NCBI RefSeq assembly: GCF_021155765.1
Contig: NC_060108.1
Location: 15,153,025 to 15,217,024, forward strand
DNA: 64,000 nucleotides
Reading direction: 5' to 3'
Origin: Diprion similis
Taxonomy: Eukaryota; Arthropoda; Insecta; Hymenoptera; Diprionidae
Shown here: positions 1-14,000 of the stretch, piece after piece
Numbering within the stretch: position 1 is the stretch's first letter
Layout: each line of letters starts with the position of its first letter
Program-made: the position numbers and the translations under genes
The notes under the pieces: model-generated
Told to the model about the DNA's origin: nothing
The model's input: the letters and a program-made list of their open reading frames with translations, nothing else
Databases searched by the model: none

Positions 1-312
1 GAAATTTTCGGCTCCAAAAATCGCAAAAAAAGTGAGGCTAACCCCTTTGGATTTTTGGCAAAAATTTCGACGACTTTGAAAAGTGCTGCAATTAATTCTT
101 TAGGGCACTATTCCGACGTGATTTTGCGAGAGAAATCGATTGAGCGCAGTCCCAATACGCTGCGAGCAACGGATCAAAAGTTACAGCCAAAAAACTGCAG
201 ATTTTCATCGTCATTTCTCTGCTGTTGGTCCTACGCTTTTTTTAATGTGTTTTTTGAGTTCCTGGGGTTCCAATTAGCCAAGAAACGGTCATACAAATCA
301 ATTCGGAGACCA

Positions 313-3300
313 GAAATTTTTGGCTCCAAAAATCGACAAAAAAGTAAGGCTAACCCCTTTGGATTTTTGGCGAAAATTTCGACGACTTTGAAAAGTGCTG
401 CAATTATTGCTTTAGGGCACTATTCCGACGTAATTTCGCGAGAGGAATCGATTGAGCGCAGTCACAATACGCTGCGAGCAACGGATCAAGAGTTACAGCC
501 AAAAAACTGCAGATTTTCATCGTCATTTCTCTGCTGTTGGTCCTACGCTTTTTTGAATGTGTTTTTTGAGTTCCTGGTGTTCCAATTAGCCAAGAAACGG
601 TCATACAAATCAATTCGGAGACCAGAAATTTTCGGCTTCAAAAATCGCAAAAAAAGTAAGGCTAACCCCTTTGGATTTTTGGCAAAAATTCCGACGACTT
701 TGAAAAGTGCTGCAATTATTTCTTTAGGGCACTATTCCGACGTAATTTTGCGAAAGGAATCGATTGAGCGCAGTCCCAATACGCTGCGAGCAACGGATCA
801 AAAGTTACAGCCAAAAAACTGCAGATTTTCATCGTCATTTCTCTGCTGTTGGTCCTACGCTTTTTTGAATGTGTTTTTTGAGTTCCTGGGGTTCCAATTA
901 GCCAAGAAACGGTCATACAAATCAATTCGGAGACCAGAAATTTTCGGCTCCAAACATCGCAAAAAAAGTAAGGCTAACCCCTTTGGATTTTTGGCAAAAA
1001 TTTCGACGACTTTGAAAAGTGCTGCAATTATTTCTTTAGGGCACTATTCCGACGTAATTTTGCGAGAGGAATCGATTGAGCGCAGTCCCAATACGCTGCG
1101 AGCAACGGATCAAAAGTTACAGCCAAAAAACTGCAGATTTTCATCGTCATTTCTCTGCTGTTGGTCCTACGCTTTTTTGAATGTGTTTTTTGAGTTCCTG
1201 GGGTTCCAATTAGCCAAGAAACGGTCATACAAAACAATTCGGAGACAAGAAATTTTCGGCTCCAAAAATCGCCAAAAAAGTAAGGCTAACTCCTTTGGAT
1301 TTTTGGCAAAAATTTCGACGACTTTGAAAAGTGCTGCAATTATTTCTTTAGGGCACTATTCCGACGTAATTTTGCGAAAGGAATCGATTGAGCGCAGTCC
1401 CAATACGCTGCGAGCAACGGATCAAAAGTTACAGCCAAAAAACTGCAGATTTTCATCGTCATTTCTCTGCTGTTGGTCCTACGCTTTTTTGAATGTGTTT
1501 TTTGAGTTCCTGGGGTTCCAATTAGCCAAGAAACGGTCATACAAATCAATTCGGTGACCAGAAATTTTCGGCTCGAAAAATCGCAAAAAAAGTAAGGCTA
1601 ACCCCTTTGGATTTTTGGCAAAAATTTCGACGACTTTGAAAAGTGCTGCAATTATTTCTTTAGGGCACTATTCCGACGTAATTTTGCGAGAGGAATCGAT
1701 TGAGCGCAGTCCCAATACGCTGCGAGCAACGGATCAAAAGTTACAGCCAAAAAACTGCAGATTTTCATCGTCATTTCTCTGCTGTTGGTCCTACGCTTTT
1801 TTGAATGTGTTTTTTGAGTTCCTGGGGTTCCAATTAGCCAAGAAACGGTCATACAAATCAATTCGGGGACCAGAAATTTTCGGCTCCAAAAATCGCAAAA
1901 AAAGTAAGGCTAACCCCTTTGGATTTTTGGCAAAAATTTCGACGACTTTGAAAAGTGCTGCAATTAAATCTTGAGGGCACTATTCCGACGTAATTTTGCG
2001 AGAGAAATCGATTGAGCGCAGTCCCAATACGCTGCGAGCAACGGATCAAAAGTTACAGCCAAAAAACTGCAGATTTTTATCGTCATTTCTCTGCTGTTGG
2101 TCCTACGCTTTTTTTAATGTGTTTTTTGAGTTCCTGGGGTTCCAATTAGCCAAGACACGGTCATACAAATCAATTCGGAGACCAGACATTTTCGGCTCCA
2201 ATAATCGCCAAAAAAGTAAGGCTAACCCCTTTGGATTTTTGGCGAAAATTTCGACGACTTTGAAAAGTGCTGCAATTATTTCTTTAGGGCACTATTCCGA
2301 CGTAATTTTGCGAGAGGAATCGATTAAGCGCAGTCACAATACGCTGCGAGCAACGGATCAAGAGTTACAGCCAAAAAACTGCAGATTTTCATCGTCATTT
2401 CTCTGCTGTTGGTCCTACGCTTTTTTGAATGTGTTTTTTGAGTTCCTGGGGTTCCAATTAGCCAAGAAACGGTCATACAAATCAATTCGGAGACCAGAAA
2501 TTTTCTTCTCCAAAAATCGCGAAAAAAGTAAGGCTAACCCCTTTGGATTTTTGGCAAAAATTTCGACGACTTTGAAAAGTGCTGCAATTAATTCTTTACG
2601 GCACTATTCCGACGTAATTTTGCGAGAGAAATCGATTGAGCGCAGTCCCAATACGCTGCGAGCAACGGATCAAAAGTTACAGCCAAAAAACTGCAGATTT
2701 TTATCGTCATTTCTCTGCTGTTGGTCGTACGCTTTTTTGAATGTGTTTTTTGAGTTCCTGGGGTTCCAATTAGCCAAGACACGGTCATACAAATCAATTC
2801 GGAAACCAGAAATTTTCGGCTCCAAAAATCGCCAAAAAAGTAAGGCTAACCCCTTTGGATTTTTGGCAAAAATTTCGACAACTTTGAAAAGTGCTGCAAT
2901 TATTTCTTTAGGGCACTATTCCGACGTAATTTTGCGAGAGAAATCGATTGAGCGCAGTCCCAATACGCTGCGAGCAACGGATCAAAAGTTACAGCCAAAA
3001 AACTGCAGATTTTTATCGTCATTTCTCTGCTGTTGGTCCTACGCTTTTTTTAATGTGTTTTCTGAGTTCCTGGGGTTCCAATTAGCCAAGACACGGTCAT
3101 ACAAATCAATTCGGAGACCAGGAATTTTCGGCTCCAAAAATCGCCAAAAAAGTAAGGCTAACCCCTTTGGATTTTTGGCGAAAATTTCGACGACTTTGAA
3201 AAGTGCTGCAATTGATTCTTTAGGGCACTATTCCGACGTAATTTTGCGAGAGAAATCGATTGAGCGCAGTCCCAATACGCTGCGAGCAACGGATCAAAAG

Positions 3301-6300
3301 TTACAGCCAGAAAACTGCAGATTTTCATCGTCATTTCTCTGCTGTTGGTCCTACGCTTTTTTTAATGTGTTTTTTGAGTTCCTGGGGTTCCAATTAGCCA
3401 AGAAACGGTCATACAAATCAATTCGGAGACCAGAAATTTTCGGCTCCAAAAATCGACAAAAAAGTAAGGCTAACCCCTTTGGATTTTTGGCGAAAATTTC
3501 GACGACTTTGAAAAGTGCTGCAATTATTTCTTTAGGGCACTTTTCCGACGTAATTTTGCGAGAGGAATCGATTGAGCGCAGTCACAATACGCTGCGAGCA
3601 ACGGATCAAGAGTTACAGCCAAAAAACTGCAGATTTTCATCGTCATTTCTCTGCTGTTGGTCCTACGCTTTTTTGGATGTGTTTTTTGAGTTCCTGGGGT
3701 TCCAATTAGCCAAGACACGGTCATACAAATCAATTCGGAGACCAGAAATTTTCGGCTCCAAAAATCGCCAAAAAAGTAAGGCTAACCCCTTTGGATTTTT
3801 GGCAAAAATTTCGACGACTTTGAAAAGTGCTGCAATTATTTCTTTAGGGCACTATTCCGACGTAATTTTGCGAGAGGAATCGATTGAGCGCAGTCCCAAT
3901 ACGCTGCGAGCAACGGATCAAAAGTTACAGCCAAAAAACTGCAGATTTTCATCGTCATTTCTCTGCTGTTGGTCCTACGCTTTTTTGAATGTGTTTTTTG
4001 AGTTCCTGGGGTTCCAATTAGCCAAGAAACGGTCATACAAATCAATTCGGAGACCAGAAATTTTCGGCTCCAAAAATCGCAAAAAAAGTAAGGCTAACCC
4101 CTTTGGATTTTTGGCAAAAATTTCGACGACTTTGAAAAGTGCTGCAATTAATTCTTTAGGGCACTATTCCGACGTAATTTTGCGAGAGAAATCGATTGAG
4201 CGCAGTCCCAATACGCTGCGAGCAACGGATCAAAAGTTACAGCCAAAAAACTGCAGATTTTTATCGTCATTTCTCTGCTGTTGGTCCTACGCTTTTTTTA
4301 ATGTGTTTTTTGAGTTCCTGGGGTTCCAATTAGCCAAGACACGGTCATACAAATCAATTCGGAGACCAGAAATTTTCGGCTCCAAAAATCGCCAAAAAAG
4401 TAAGGCTAACCCCTTTGGATTTTTGGCGAAAATTTCGACGACTTTGAAAAGTGCTGCAATTAATTCTTTAGGGCACTATTCCGACGTAATTTTGCGAGAG
4501 AAATCGATTGAGCGCAGTCCCAATACGCTGCGAGCAACGGATCAAAAGTTACAGCCCAAAAACTGCAGATTTTCATCGTCATTTCTCTGCTGTTGGTCCT
4601 ACGCTTTTTTTAATGTGTTTTTTGAGTTCCTGGGGTTCCAATTAGCCAAGAAACGGTCATACAAATCAATTCGGAGACCAGAAATTTTCGGCTCCAAAAA
4701 TCGACAAAAAAGTAAGGCTAACCTCTTTGGATTTTTGGCAAAAATTTCGACGACTTTGAAAAGTGCTGCAATTATTTCTTTAAAGCACTATTCTGACGTA
4801 ATTTTGCGAGAGGAATCGATTGAGCGCAGTCCCAATACGCTGCGAGCAACGGATCAAAAGTTACAGCCAAAAAACTGCAGATTTTCATCGTCATTTCTCT
4901 GCTGTTGGTCCTACGCTATTTTGAATGTGTTTTTTGAGTTCCTGGGGTTCCAATTAGCCAAGAAATGGTCATACAAATCAATTCGGAGACCAGAAATTTT
5001 CGGCTCCAAATATCGCAAAAAAAGTAAGGCTAACGCCTTTGGATTTTTGGCAAAAATTTCGACGACTTTGAAAAGTGCTGCAATTATTTCGATAGGGCAC
5101 TATTCCGACGTAATTCTGCGAGAGGAATCGATTGAGCGCAGTCCCAATACGCTGCGAGCAACGGATCAAAAGTTACAGCCAAAAAACTGCAGATTTTCAT
5201 CGTCATTTCTCTGCTGTTGGTCCTACGCTTTTTTGAATGTGTTTTTTGAGTTTCTGGGGTTCCAATTAGCCAAGAAACGGTCATACAAAACAATTCGGAG
5301 ACAAGAAATTTTCGGCTCCAAACATCGCCAAAAAAGTAAGGCTAACTCCTTTGGATTTTTGGCAAAAATTTCGACGACTTTGAAAAGTGCTGCAATTAAT
5401 TCTTTAGGGCACTATTCCGACGTAATTTTGCGAAAGGAATCGATTGAGCGCAGTCCCAATACGCTGCGAGCAACGGATCAAAAGTTACAGCCAAAAAACT
5501 GCAGATTTTCATCGTCATTTCTCTGCTGTTGGTCCTACGCTTTTTTGAATGTGTTTTTTGAGTTCCTGGGGTTCCAATTAGCCAAGAAACGGTCATACAA
5601 ATCAATTCGGAGACCAGAAATTTTCGGCTCCAAAAATCGCAAAAAAAGTAAGGCTAACCCCTTTGGATTTTTGGCAAAAATTTCGACGACTTTGAAAAGT
5701 GCTGCAATTATTTCTTTAGGGCACTATTCCGACGTAATTTTGCGAGAGGAATCGATTGAGCGCAGTCACAATACGCTGCGAGCAACGGATCAAAAGTTAC
5801 AGCCAAAAAACTGCAGATTTTCATCGTCATTTCTCTGCTGTTGGTCCTACGCTTTTTTGAATGTGTTTTTTGAGTTCCTGGGGTTCCAATTAGCCAAGAA
5901 ACGGTCATACAAATCCATTCGGGGACCAGAAATTTTCGGCTCCAAAAATCGCAAAAAAAGTAAGGCTAACCCCTTTGGATTTTTGGCAAAAATTTCGACG
6001 ACTTTGAAAAGTGCTGCAATTAATTCTTTAGGGCACTATTCCGACGTAATTTTGCGAGAGAAATCGATTGAGCGCAGTCCCAATACGCTGCGAGCAACGG
6101 ATCAAAAGTTACAGCCAAAAAACTGCAGATTTTTATCGTCATTTCTCTGCTGTTGGTCCTACGCTTTTTTTAATGTGTTTTTTGAGTTCCTGGGGTTCCA
6201 ATTAGCCAAGACACGGTCATACAAATCAATTCGGAGACCAGACATTTTCGGCTCCAATAATCGCCAAAAAAGTAAGGCTAACCCCTTTGGATTTTTGGCG

Positions 6301-7476
6301 AAAATTTCGACGACTTTGAAAAGTGCTGCAATTATTTCTTTAGGGCACTATTCCGACGTAATTTTGCGAGAGGAATCGATTAAGCGCAGTCACAATACGC
6401 TGCGAGCAACGGATCAAGAGTTACAGCCAAAAAACTGCAGATTTTCATCGTCATTTCTCTGCTGTTGGTCCTACGCTTTTTTGAATGTGTTTTTTGAGTT
6501 CCTGGGGTTCCAATTAGCCAAGAAACGGTCATACAAATCAATTCGGAGACCAGAAATTTTCTTCTCCAAAAATCGCGAAAAAAGTAAGGCTAACCCCTTT
6601 GGATTTTTGGCAAAAATTTCGACGACTTTGAAAAGTGCTGCAATTAATTCTTTACGGCACTATTCCGACGTAATTTTGCGAGAGAAATCGATTGAGCGCA
6701 GTCCCAATACGCTGCGAGCAACGGATCAAAAGTTACAGCCAAAAAACTGCAGATTTTTATCGTCATTTCTCTGCTGTTGGTCGTACGCTTTTTTGAATGT
6801 GTTTTTTGAGTTCCTGGGGTTCCAATTAGCCAAGACACGGTCATACAAATCAATTCGGAAACCAGAAATTTTTGGCTCCAAAAATCGCCAAAAAAGTAAG
6901 GCTAACCCCTTTGGATTTTTGGCAAAAATTTCGACGACTTTGAAAAGTGCTGCAATTATTTCTTTAGGGCACTATTCCGACGTAATTTTGCGAGAGAAAT
7001 CGATTGAGCGCAGTCCCAATACGCTGCGAGCAACGGATCAAAAGTTACAGCCAAAAAACTGCAGATTTTTATCGTCATTTCTCTGCTGTTGGTCCTACGC
7101 TTTTTTTAATGTGTTTTTTGAGTTCCTGGGGTTCCAATTAGCCAAGACACGGTCATACAAATCAATTCGGAGACCAGGAATTTTCGGCTCCAAAAATCGC
7201 CAAAAAAGTAAGGCTAACCCCTTTGGATTTTTGGCGAAAATTTCGACGACTTTGAAAAGTGCTGCAATTGATTCTTTAGGGCACTATTCCGACGTAATTT
7301 TGCGAGAGAAATCGATTGAGCGCAGTCCCAATACGCTGCGAGCAACGGATCAAAAGTTACAGCCAAAAAACTGCAGATTTTCATCGTCATTTCTCTGCTG
7401 TTGGTCCTACGCTTTTTTTAATGTGTTTTTTGAGTTCCTGGGGTTCCAATTAGCCAAGAAACGGTCATACAAATCA
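313..7476. repeat. 13-monomer higher-order repeat, two copies
   Basis: Diagnostic variant units recur at an offset of exactly 4,056 bp (13 x 312). The unit starting GACATTTTCGGCTCCAATAA is at 2185 and 6241. The ATTCGGGGACC variant is at 1861 and 5917 (5917 has a C at the sixth base of its left flank). The neighbouring units with TTCTTCTCC, with GGAATTTTCGG and with AATTGATTCTTTAGG follow in the same order in both copies. Correspondence holds from the left part of the window to about 3.42 kb and 7.48 kb, then breaks. This shows block duplication of 13 units and not independent mutation. Confidence 0.85.
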
Positions 7477-8099
7477 ATTCGGAGACCAGACATTTTCGGC
7501 TCCAAAAATCGCCAAAAAAGTAAGGCTAACCCCTTTGGATTTTTGGCGAAAATTTCGACGACTTTGAAAAGTGCTGCAATTATTTCTTTAGGGCACTATT
7601 TCGACGTAATTTTGCGAGAGGAATCGATTAAGCGCAGTCCCAATACGCTGCGAGCAACGGATCAAAAGTTACAGCCAAAAAACTGCAGATTTTCATCGTC
7701 GTTTCTCTGCTGTTGGTCCTACGCTTTTTTTAATGTGTTTTTTGAGTTCCTGGGGTTTCAATGAGCCAAGAAACGGTCATACAAATCAATTCGGAGACCA
7801 GAAATTTTCGGCTCCAAAAATCGCCAAAAAAGTAAGGCTAACCCCTTTGGATTTTTGGCGAAAATTTCGACGACTTTGAAAAGTGCTGCAATTATTTCTT
7901 TAGGGCACTATTCCGACGTAATTTTGCGAGAGGAATCGATTGAGCGCAGTCCCAATATGCTGCGAGCAACAGATCAAAAGTTACAGCCAAAAAACTGCAG
8001 ATTTTCATCGTCATTTCTCTGCTGTTGGTCCTACGCTTTTTTGAATGTGTTTTTTGAGTTCCTGGGGTTTCAATTAGCCAAGAAACGGTCATACAAATC

Positions 8100-11000
8100 A
8101 ATTCGGAGACCAGAAATTTTCGGCTCCAAAAATCGCAAAAAAAGTAAGGCTAACCCCTTTGGATTTTTGGCGAAAATTTCGACGACTTTGAAAAGTGCTG
8201 CAATTATTTCTTTAGGGCACTATTTCGACGTAATTTTGCGAGAGGAATCGAATGAGCGCAGTCCCAATACGCTCCGAGCAACGGATCAAAAGTTACAGCC
8301 AAAAAACTGCAGATTTTCATCGTCATTTCTCTGCTGTTGGTCCTACGCTTTGTTTAATGTGTTTTTTGAGTTCCTGGGGTTCCAATTAGCCAAGACACGG
8401 TCATACAAATCAATTCGAAGACCAGAAATTTTCGGCTCCAAAAATCGCCAAAAAAGTAAGGCTAACCCCTTTGGATTTTTGGCGAAAATTTCGTCGACTT
8501 TGAAAAGTGCTGCAAATAATTCTTTAGGGCACTATTCCGACGTGATTTTGCGAGAGAAATCGATTGAGCGCAGTCCCAATACGCTGCGAGCAACGGATCA
8601 AAAGTTACAGCCAAAAAACTGCAGATTTTCATCGTCATTTCTCTGCTGTTGGTCCTACGCTTTTTTTAATGTGTTTTTTGAGTTCCTGGGGTTCCAATTA
8701 GCCAAGAAACGGTCATACAAATCAATTCGGAGACCAGAAATTTCCGGCTCCAAAAATCGCAAAAAAAGTAAGGCTAACCCCTTTGGATTTTTGGCAAAAA
8801 TTTCGACGACTTTGAAAAGTGCTGCAATTAATTCTTTAGGGCACTATTTCGACGTAATTTTGCGAGAGAAATCGATTGAGCGCAGTCCCAATACGCTGCG
8901 AGCAACGGATCAAAAGTTACAGCCGAAAAACTGCAAATTTTCATCGTCATTTCTCTGCTGTTGTTCCTACGCTTTTTTGAATGTGTTTTTTGAATTCCTG
9001 GGGTTCCAATTAGCCAAGAAACGGTCATACAAATCAATTCGGAAAACAGAAATTTTCGGCTCCAAAAATCGCAAAAAAAGTAAGGCTAACCCCTTTGGAT
9101 TTTTGGCAAAAATTTCGACGACTTTGAAAAGTGCTGCAATTAATTCTTTAGGGCACTATTCCGACGTAATTTTGCGAGAGAAATCGATTGAGCGCTGTCC
9201 CAATACGCTGCGAGCAACGGATCAAAAGTTACAGCCAAAAAACTGCAGATTTTCATCGTCATTTCTCTGCTGTTGGTCCTACGCTTTTTTTAATGTGTTT
9301 TTTGAGTTCCTGGGGTTCCAATTAGCCAAGACACGGTCATACAAATCAATTCGGAGACCAGACATTTTCGGCTCCAATAATCGCCAAAAAAGTAAGGCTA
9401 ACCCCTTTGGATTTTTGGCGAAAATTTCGACGACTTTGAAAAGTGCTGCAATTATTTCTTTAGGGCACTATTCCGACGTAATTTTGCGAGAGGAATCGAT
9501 TAAGCGCAGTCACAATACGCTGCGAGCAACGGATCAAGAGTTACAGCCAAAAAACTGCAGATTTTCATCGTCATTTCTCTGCTGTTGGTCCTACGCTTCT
9601 TTGAATGTGTTTTTTGAGTTCCTGGGGTTCCAATTAGCCAAGAAACGGTCATACAAATCAATTCGGAGACCAGAAATTTTCTTCTCCAAAAATCGCGAAA
9701 AAAGTAAGGCTAACCCCTTTGGATTTTTGGCAAAAATTTCGACGACTTTGAAAAGTGCTGCAATTAATTCTTTACGGCACTATTCCGACGTAATTTTGCG
9801 AGAGAAATCGATTGAGCGCAGTCCCAATACGCTGCGAGCAACGGATCAAAAGTTACAGCCAAAAAACTGCAGATTTTTATCGTCATTTCTCTGCTGTTGG
9901 TCGTACGCTTTTTTGAATGTGTTTTTTGAGTTCCTGGGGTTCCAATTAGCCAAGACACGGTCATACAAATCAATTCGGAGACCAGACATTTTCGGCTCCA
10001 AAAATCGCCAAAAAAGTAAGGCTAACCCCTTTGGATTTTTGGCGAAAATTTCGACGACTTTGAAAAGTGCTGCAATTATTTCTTTAGGGCACTATTCCGA
10101 CGTAATTTTGCGAGAGGAATCGATTAAGCGCAGTCCCAATACGCTGCGAGCAACGGATCAAAAGTTACAGCCAAAAAACTGCAGATTTTCATCGTCATTT
10201 CTCTGCTGTTGGTCCTACGCTTTTTTTAATGTGTTTTTTGAGTTCCTGGGGTTTCAATGAGCCAAGAAACGGTCATACAAATCAATTCGGAGACCAGAAA
10301 TTTTCGGCTCCAAAAATCGCCAAAAAAGTAAGGCTAACCCCTTTGGATTTTTGGCGAAAATTTCGACGACTCCGAAAAGTGCTGCAATTATTTCTTTAGG
10401 GCACTATTCCGACGTAATTTTGCTAAAGGAATCGATTGAGCGCAGTCCCAATACGCTGCGAGCAACGGATCAAAAGTTACAGCCAAAAAGCTGCAAATTT
10501 TCATCGTCATTTCTCTGCTGTTGGTCCTACGCTTTTTTTAATGTGTTTTTTGAGTTCCTGGGGTTCCGAATAGCCAAGAAACGGTCATACAAATCAATTC
10601 GGAGACCAGAAATTTTCGGCTCCAAAAATCGACAAAAAAGTAAGGCTAACCCCTTTGGATTTTTGGCGAAAATTTCGACGACTTTGAAAAGTGCTGCAAT
10701 TATTTCTTTAGGGCACTATTCCGACGTAATTTTGCGAGAGGAATCGATTGAGCGCAGTCCCAATATGCTGCGAGCAACAGATCAAAAGTTACAGCCAAAA
10801 AACTGCAGATTTTCATCGTCATTTCTCTGCTGTTGGTCCTACGCTTTTTTGAATGTGTTTTTTGAGTTCCTGGGGTTTCAATTAGCCAAGAAACGGTCAT
10901 ACAAATCAATTCGGAGACCAGAAATTTTCGGCTCCAAAAATCGCAAAAAAAGTAAGCCTAACCCCTTTGGATTTTTGGCGAAAATTTCGACGACTTTGAA

Positions 11001-14000
11001 AAGTGCTGCAATTATTTCTTTAGGGCACTATTTCGACGTAATTTTGCGAGAGGAATCGATTGAGCGCAGTCCCAATACGCTGCGAGCAACGGATCAAAAG
11101 TTACAGCCAAAAAACTGCAGATTTTCATCGTCATTTCTCTGCTGTTGGTCCTACGCTTTGTTTAATGTGTTTTTTGAGTTCCTGGGGTTCCAATTAGCCA
11201 AGACACGGTCATACAAATCAATTCGAAGACCAGAAATTTTCGGCTCCAAAAATCGCCAAAAAAGTCAGGCTAACCCCTTTGGATTTTTGGCGAAAATTTC
11301 GTCGACTTTGAAAAGTGCTGCAAATAATTCTTTAGGGCACTATTCCGACGTAATTTTGCGAGAGAAATCGATTGAGCGCAGTCCCAATACGCTGCGAGCA
11401 ACGGATCAAAAGTTACAGCCAAAAAACTGCAGATTTTCATCGTCATTTCTCTGCTGTTGGTCCTACGCTTTTTTTAATGTGTTTTTTGAGTTCCTGGGGT
11501 TCCAATTAGCCAAGAAACGGTCATACAAATTAATTCGGAGACCAGAAATTTTCGGCTCCAAAAATCGCAAAAAAAGTAAGGCTAACCCCTTTGGATTTTT
11601 GGCAAAAATTTCGACGACTTTGAAAAGTGCTGCAATTAATTCTTTAGGGCACTATTTCGACGTAATTTTGCGAGAGAAATCGATTGAGCGCAGTCCCAAT
11701 ACGCTGCGAGCAACGGATCAAAAGTTACAGCCGAAAAACTGCAAATTTTCATCGTCATTTCTCTGCTGTTGTTCCTACGCTTTTTTGAATGTGTTTTTTG
11801 AATTCCTGTGGTTCCAATTAGCCAAGAAACGGTCATACAAATCAATTCGGAAAACAGAAATTTTCGGCTCCAAAAATCGCAAAAAAAGTAAGGCTAACCC
11901 CTTTGGATTTTTGGCAAAAATTTCGACGACTTTTAAAAGTGCTGCAATTAATTCTTTAGGGCACTATTCCGACGTAATTTTGCGAGAGAAATCGACTAAG
12001 CGCTGTCCCAATACGCTGCGAGCAACGGATCAAAAGTTACAGCCAAAAAACTGCAGATTTTCATCGTCATTTCTCTGCTGTTGGTCCTACGCTTTTTTTA
12101 ATGTGTTTTTTGAGTTCCTGGGGTTCCAATTAGCCAAGGAACGGTCATACAAATCAATTCGGAGACCAGAAATTTTCGGCTCCAAAAATCGCAAAAAAAG
12201 TAAGGCTAACCCCTTTGGATTTTTGGCAAAAATTTCGACGACTTTGAAAAGTGCTGCAATTAATTCTTTAGGGCACTATTCCGACGTAATTTTGCGAGAG
12301 AAATCGATTGAGTGCAGTCCCAATACGCTGCGAGCAACGGATCAAAAGTTACAGCCGAAAAACTGCAAATTTTCATCGTCATTTCTCTGCTGTTGGTCCT
12401 ACGCTTTGTTGAATGTGTTTTTTGAGTTCCTGGGGTTCCAATTAGCCAAGAAACGGTCATACAAATCAATTCGGAAAACAGAAATTTTCGGCTCCAAAAA
12501 TCGCATAAAAAGTAAGGCTAACCCCTTTGGATTTTTGGCAAAAATTTCGACGACTTTGAAAAGTGCTGCAATTATTTCTTTAGGGCACTATTCCGACGTA
12601 ATTTTGCGAGGGAAATCGATTGAGCGCAGTCCCAATACGCTGCGAGCAACGGATCAAAAGTTACAGCCAAAAAACTGCAGATTTTTATCGTCATTTCTCT
12701 GCTGTTGGTCCTACGCTTTTTTTTAATGTGTTTTTTGAGTTCCTGGGGTTTCAATTAGCCAAGACACGGTCATACAAATCAATTCGGAGACCAGAAATTT
12801 TCGGCTCCAAAAATCGCCAAGAAAGTAAGGCTAACCCCTTTGGATTTTTGGCGAAAATTTCGTCCACTTTGAAAAGTGCTGCAAATAATTCTTTAGGGCA
12901 CTATTCCGACGTAATTTTGCGAGAGAAATCGATTGAGCGCAGTCCCAATACGCTGCGAGCAACGGATCAAAAGTTACAGCCAAAAAACTGCAGATTTTTA
13001 TCGTCATTTCTCTGCTGTTGGTCCTACGCTTTTTTTAATGTGTTTTTTGAGTTCCTGGGGTTTCAATTAGCCAAGACACGGTCATACAAATCAATTCGGA
13101 GACCAGAAATTTTCGGCTCCAAAAATCGCCAAAAAAGTAAGGCTAACCCCTTTGGATTTTTGGCGAAAATTTCGTCGACTTTGAAAAGTGCTGCAAATAA
13201 TTCTTTAGGGCACTATTCCGACGTAATTTTGCGAGAGAAATCGATTGAGCGCAGTCCCAATACGCTGCGAGCAACGGATCAAAAGTTACAGCCAAAAAAC
13301 TGCAGATTTTCATCGTCATTTCTCAGCTGTTGGTCCTACGCTTTTTTTAATGTGTTTTTTGAGTTCCTGGGGTTCCAATCAGCCAAGAAACGGTCATACA
13401 AATCAATTCGGAGACCAGAAATTTTCGGCTCCAAAAATCGCAAAAAAAGTAAGGCTAACCCCTTTGGATTTTTGGCAAAAATTTCGACGACTTTGAAAAG
13501 TGCTGCAATTAATTCTTTAGGGCACTATTCCGACGTAATTTTGCGAGAGAAATCGATTGAGCGCAGTCCCAATACGCTGCGAGCAACGGATCAAAAGTTA
13601 CAGCCAAAAAACTGCAGATTTTCATCGTCATTTCTCTGCTGTTGGTCCTACGCTTTTTTTAATGTGTTTTTTGAGTTCCTGGGGTTCCAATTAGCCAAGA
13701 AACGGTCATACAAATCAATTCGGAGACCAGAAATTTTCGGCTCCAAAAATCACAAAAAAAGTAAGGCTAACCCCTTTGGATTTTTGGCAAAAATTTCGAC
13801 GACTTTGAAAAGTGCTGCAATTAATTCTTTAGGGCACTATTCCGACGTAATTTTGCGAGAGAAATCGATTGAGCGCAGTCCCAATACGCTGCGAGCAACG
13901 AGTCAAAAGTTACAGCCGAAAAACTGCAAATTTTCATCGTCATTTCTCAGCTGTTGGTCCTACGCTTTGTTGAATGTGTTTTTTGAGTTCCTGGGGTTCC

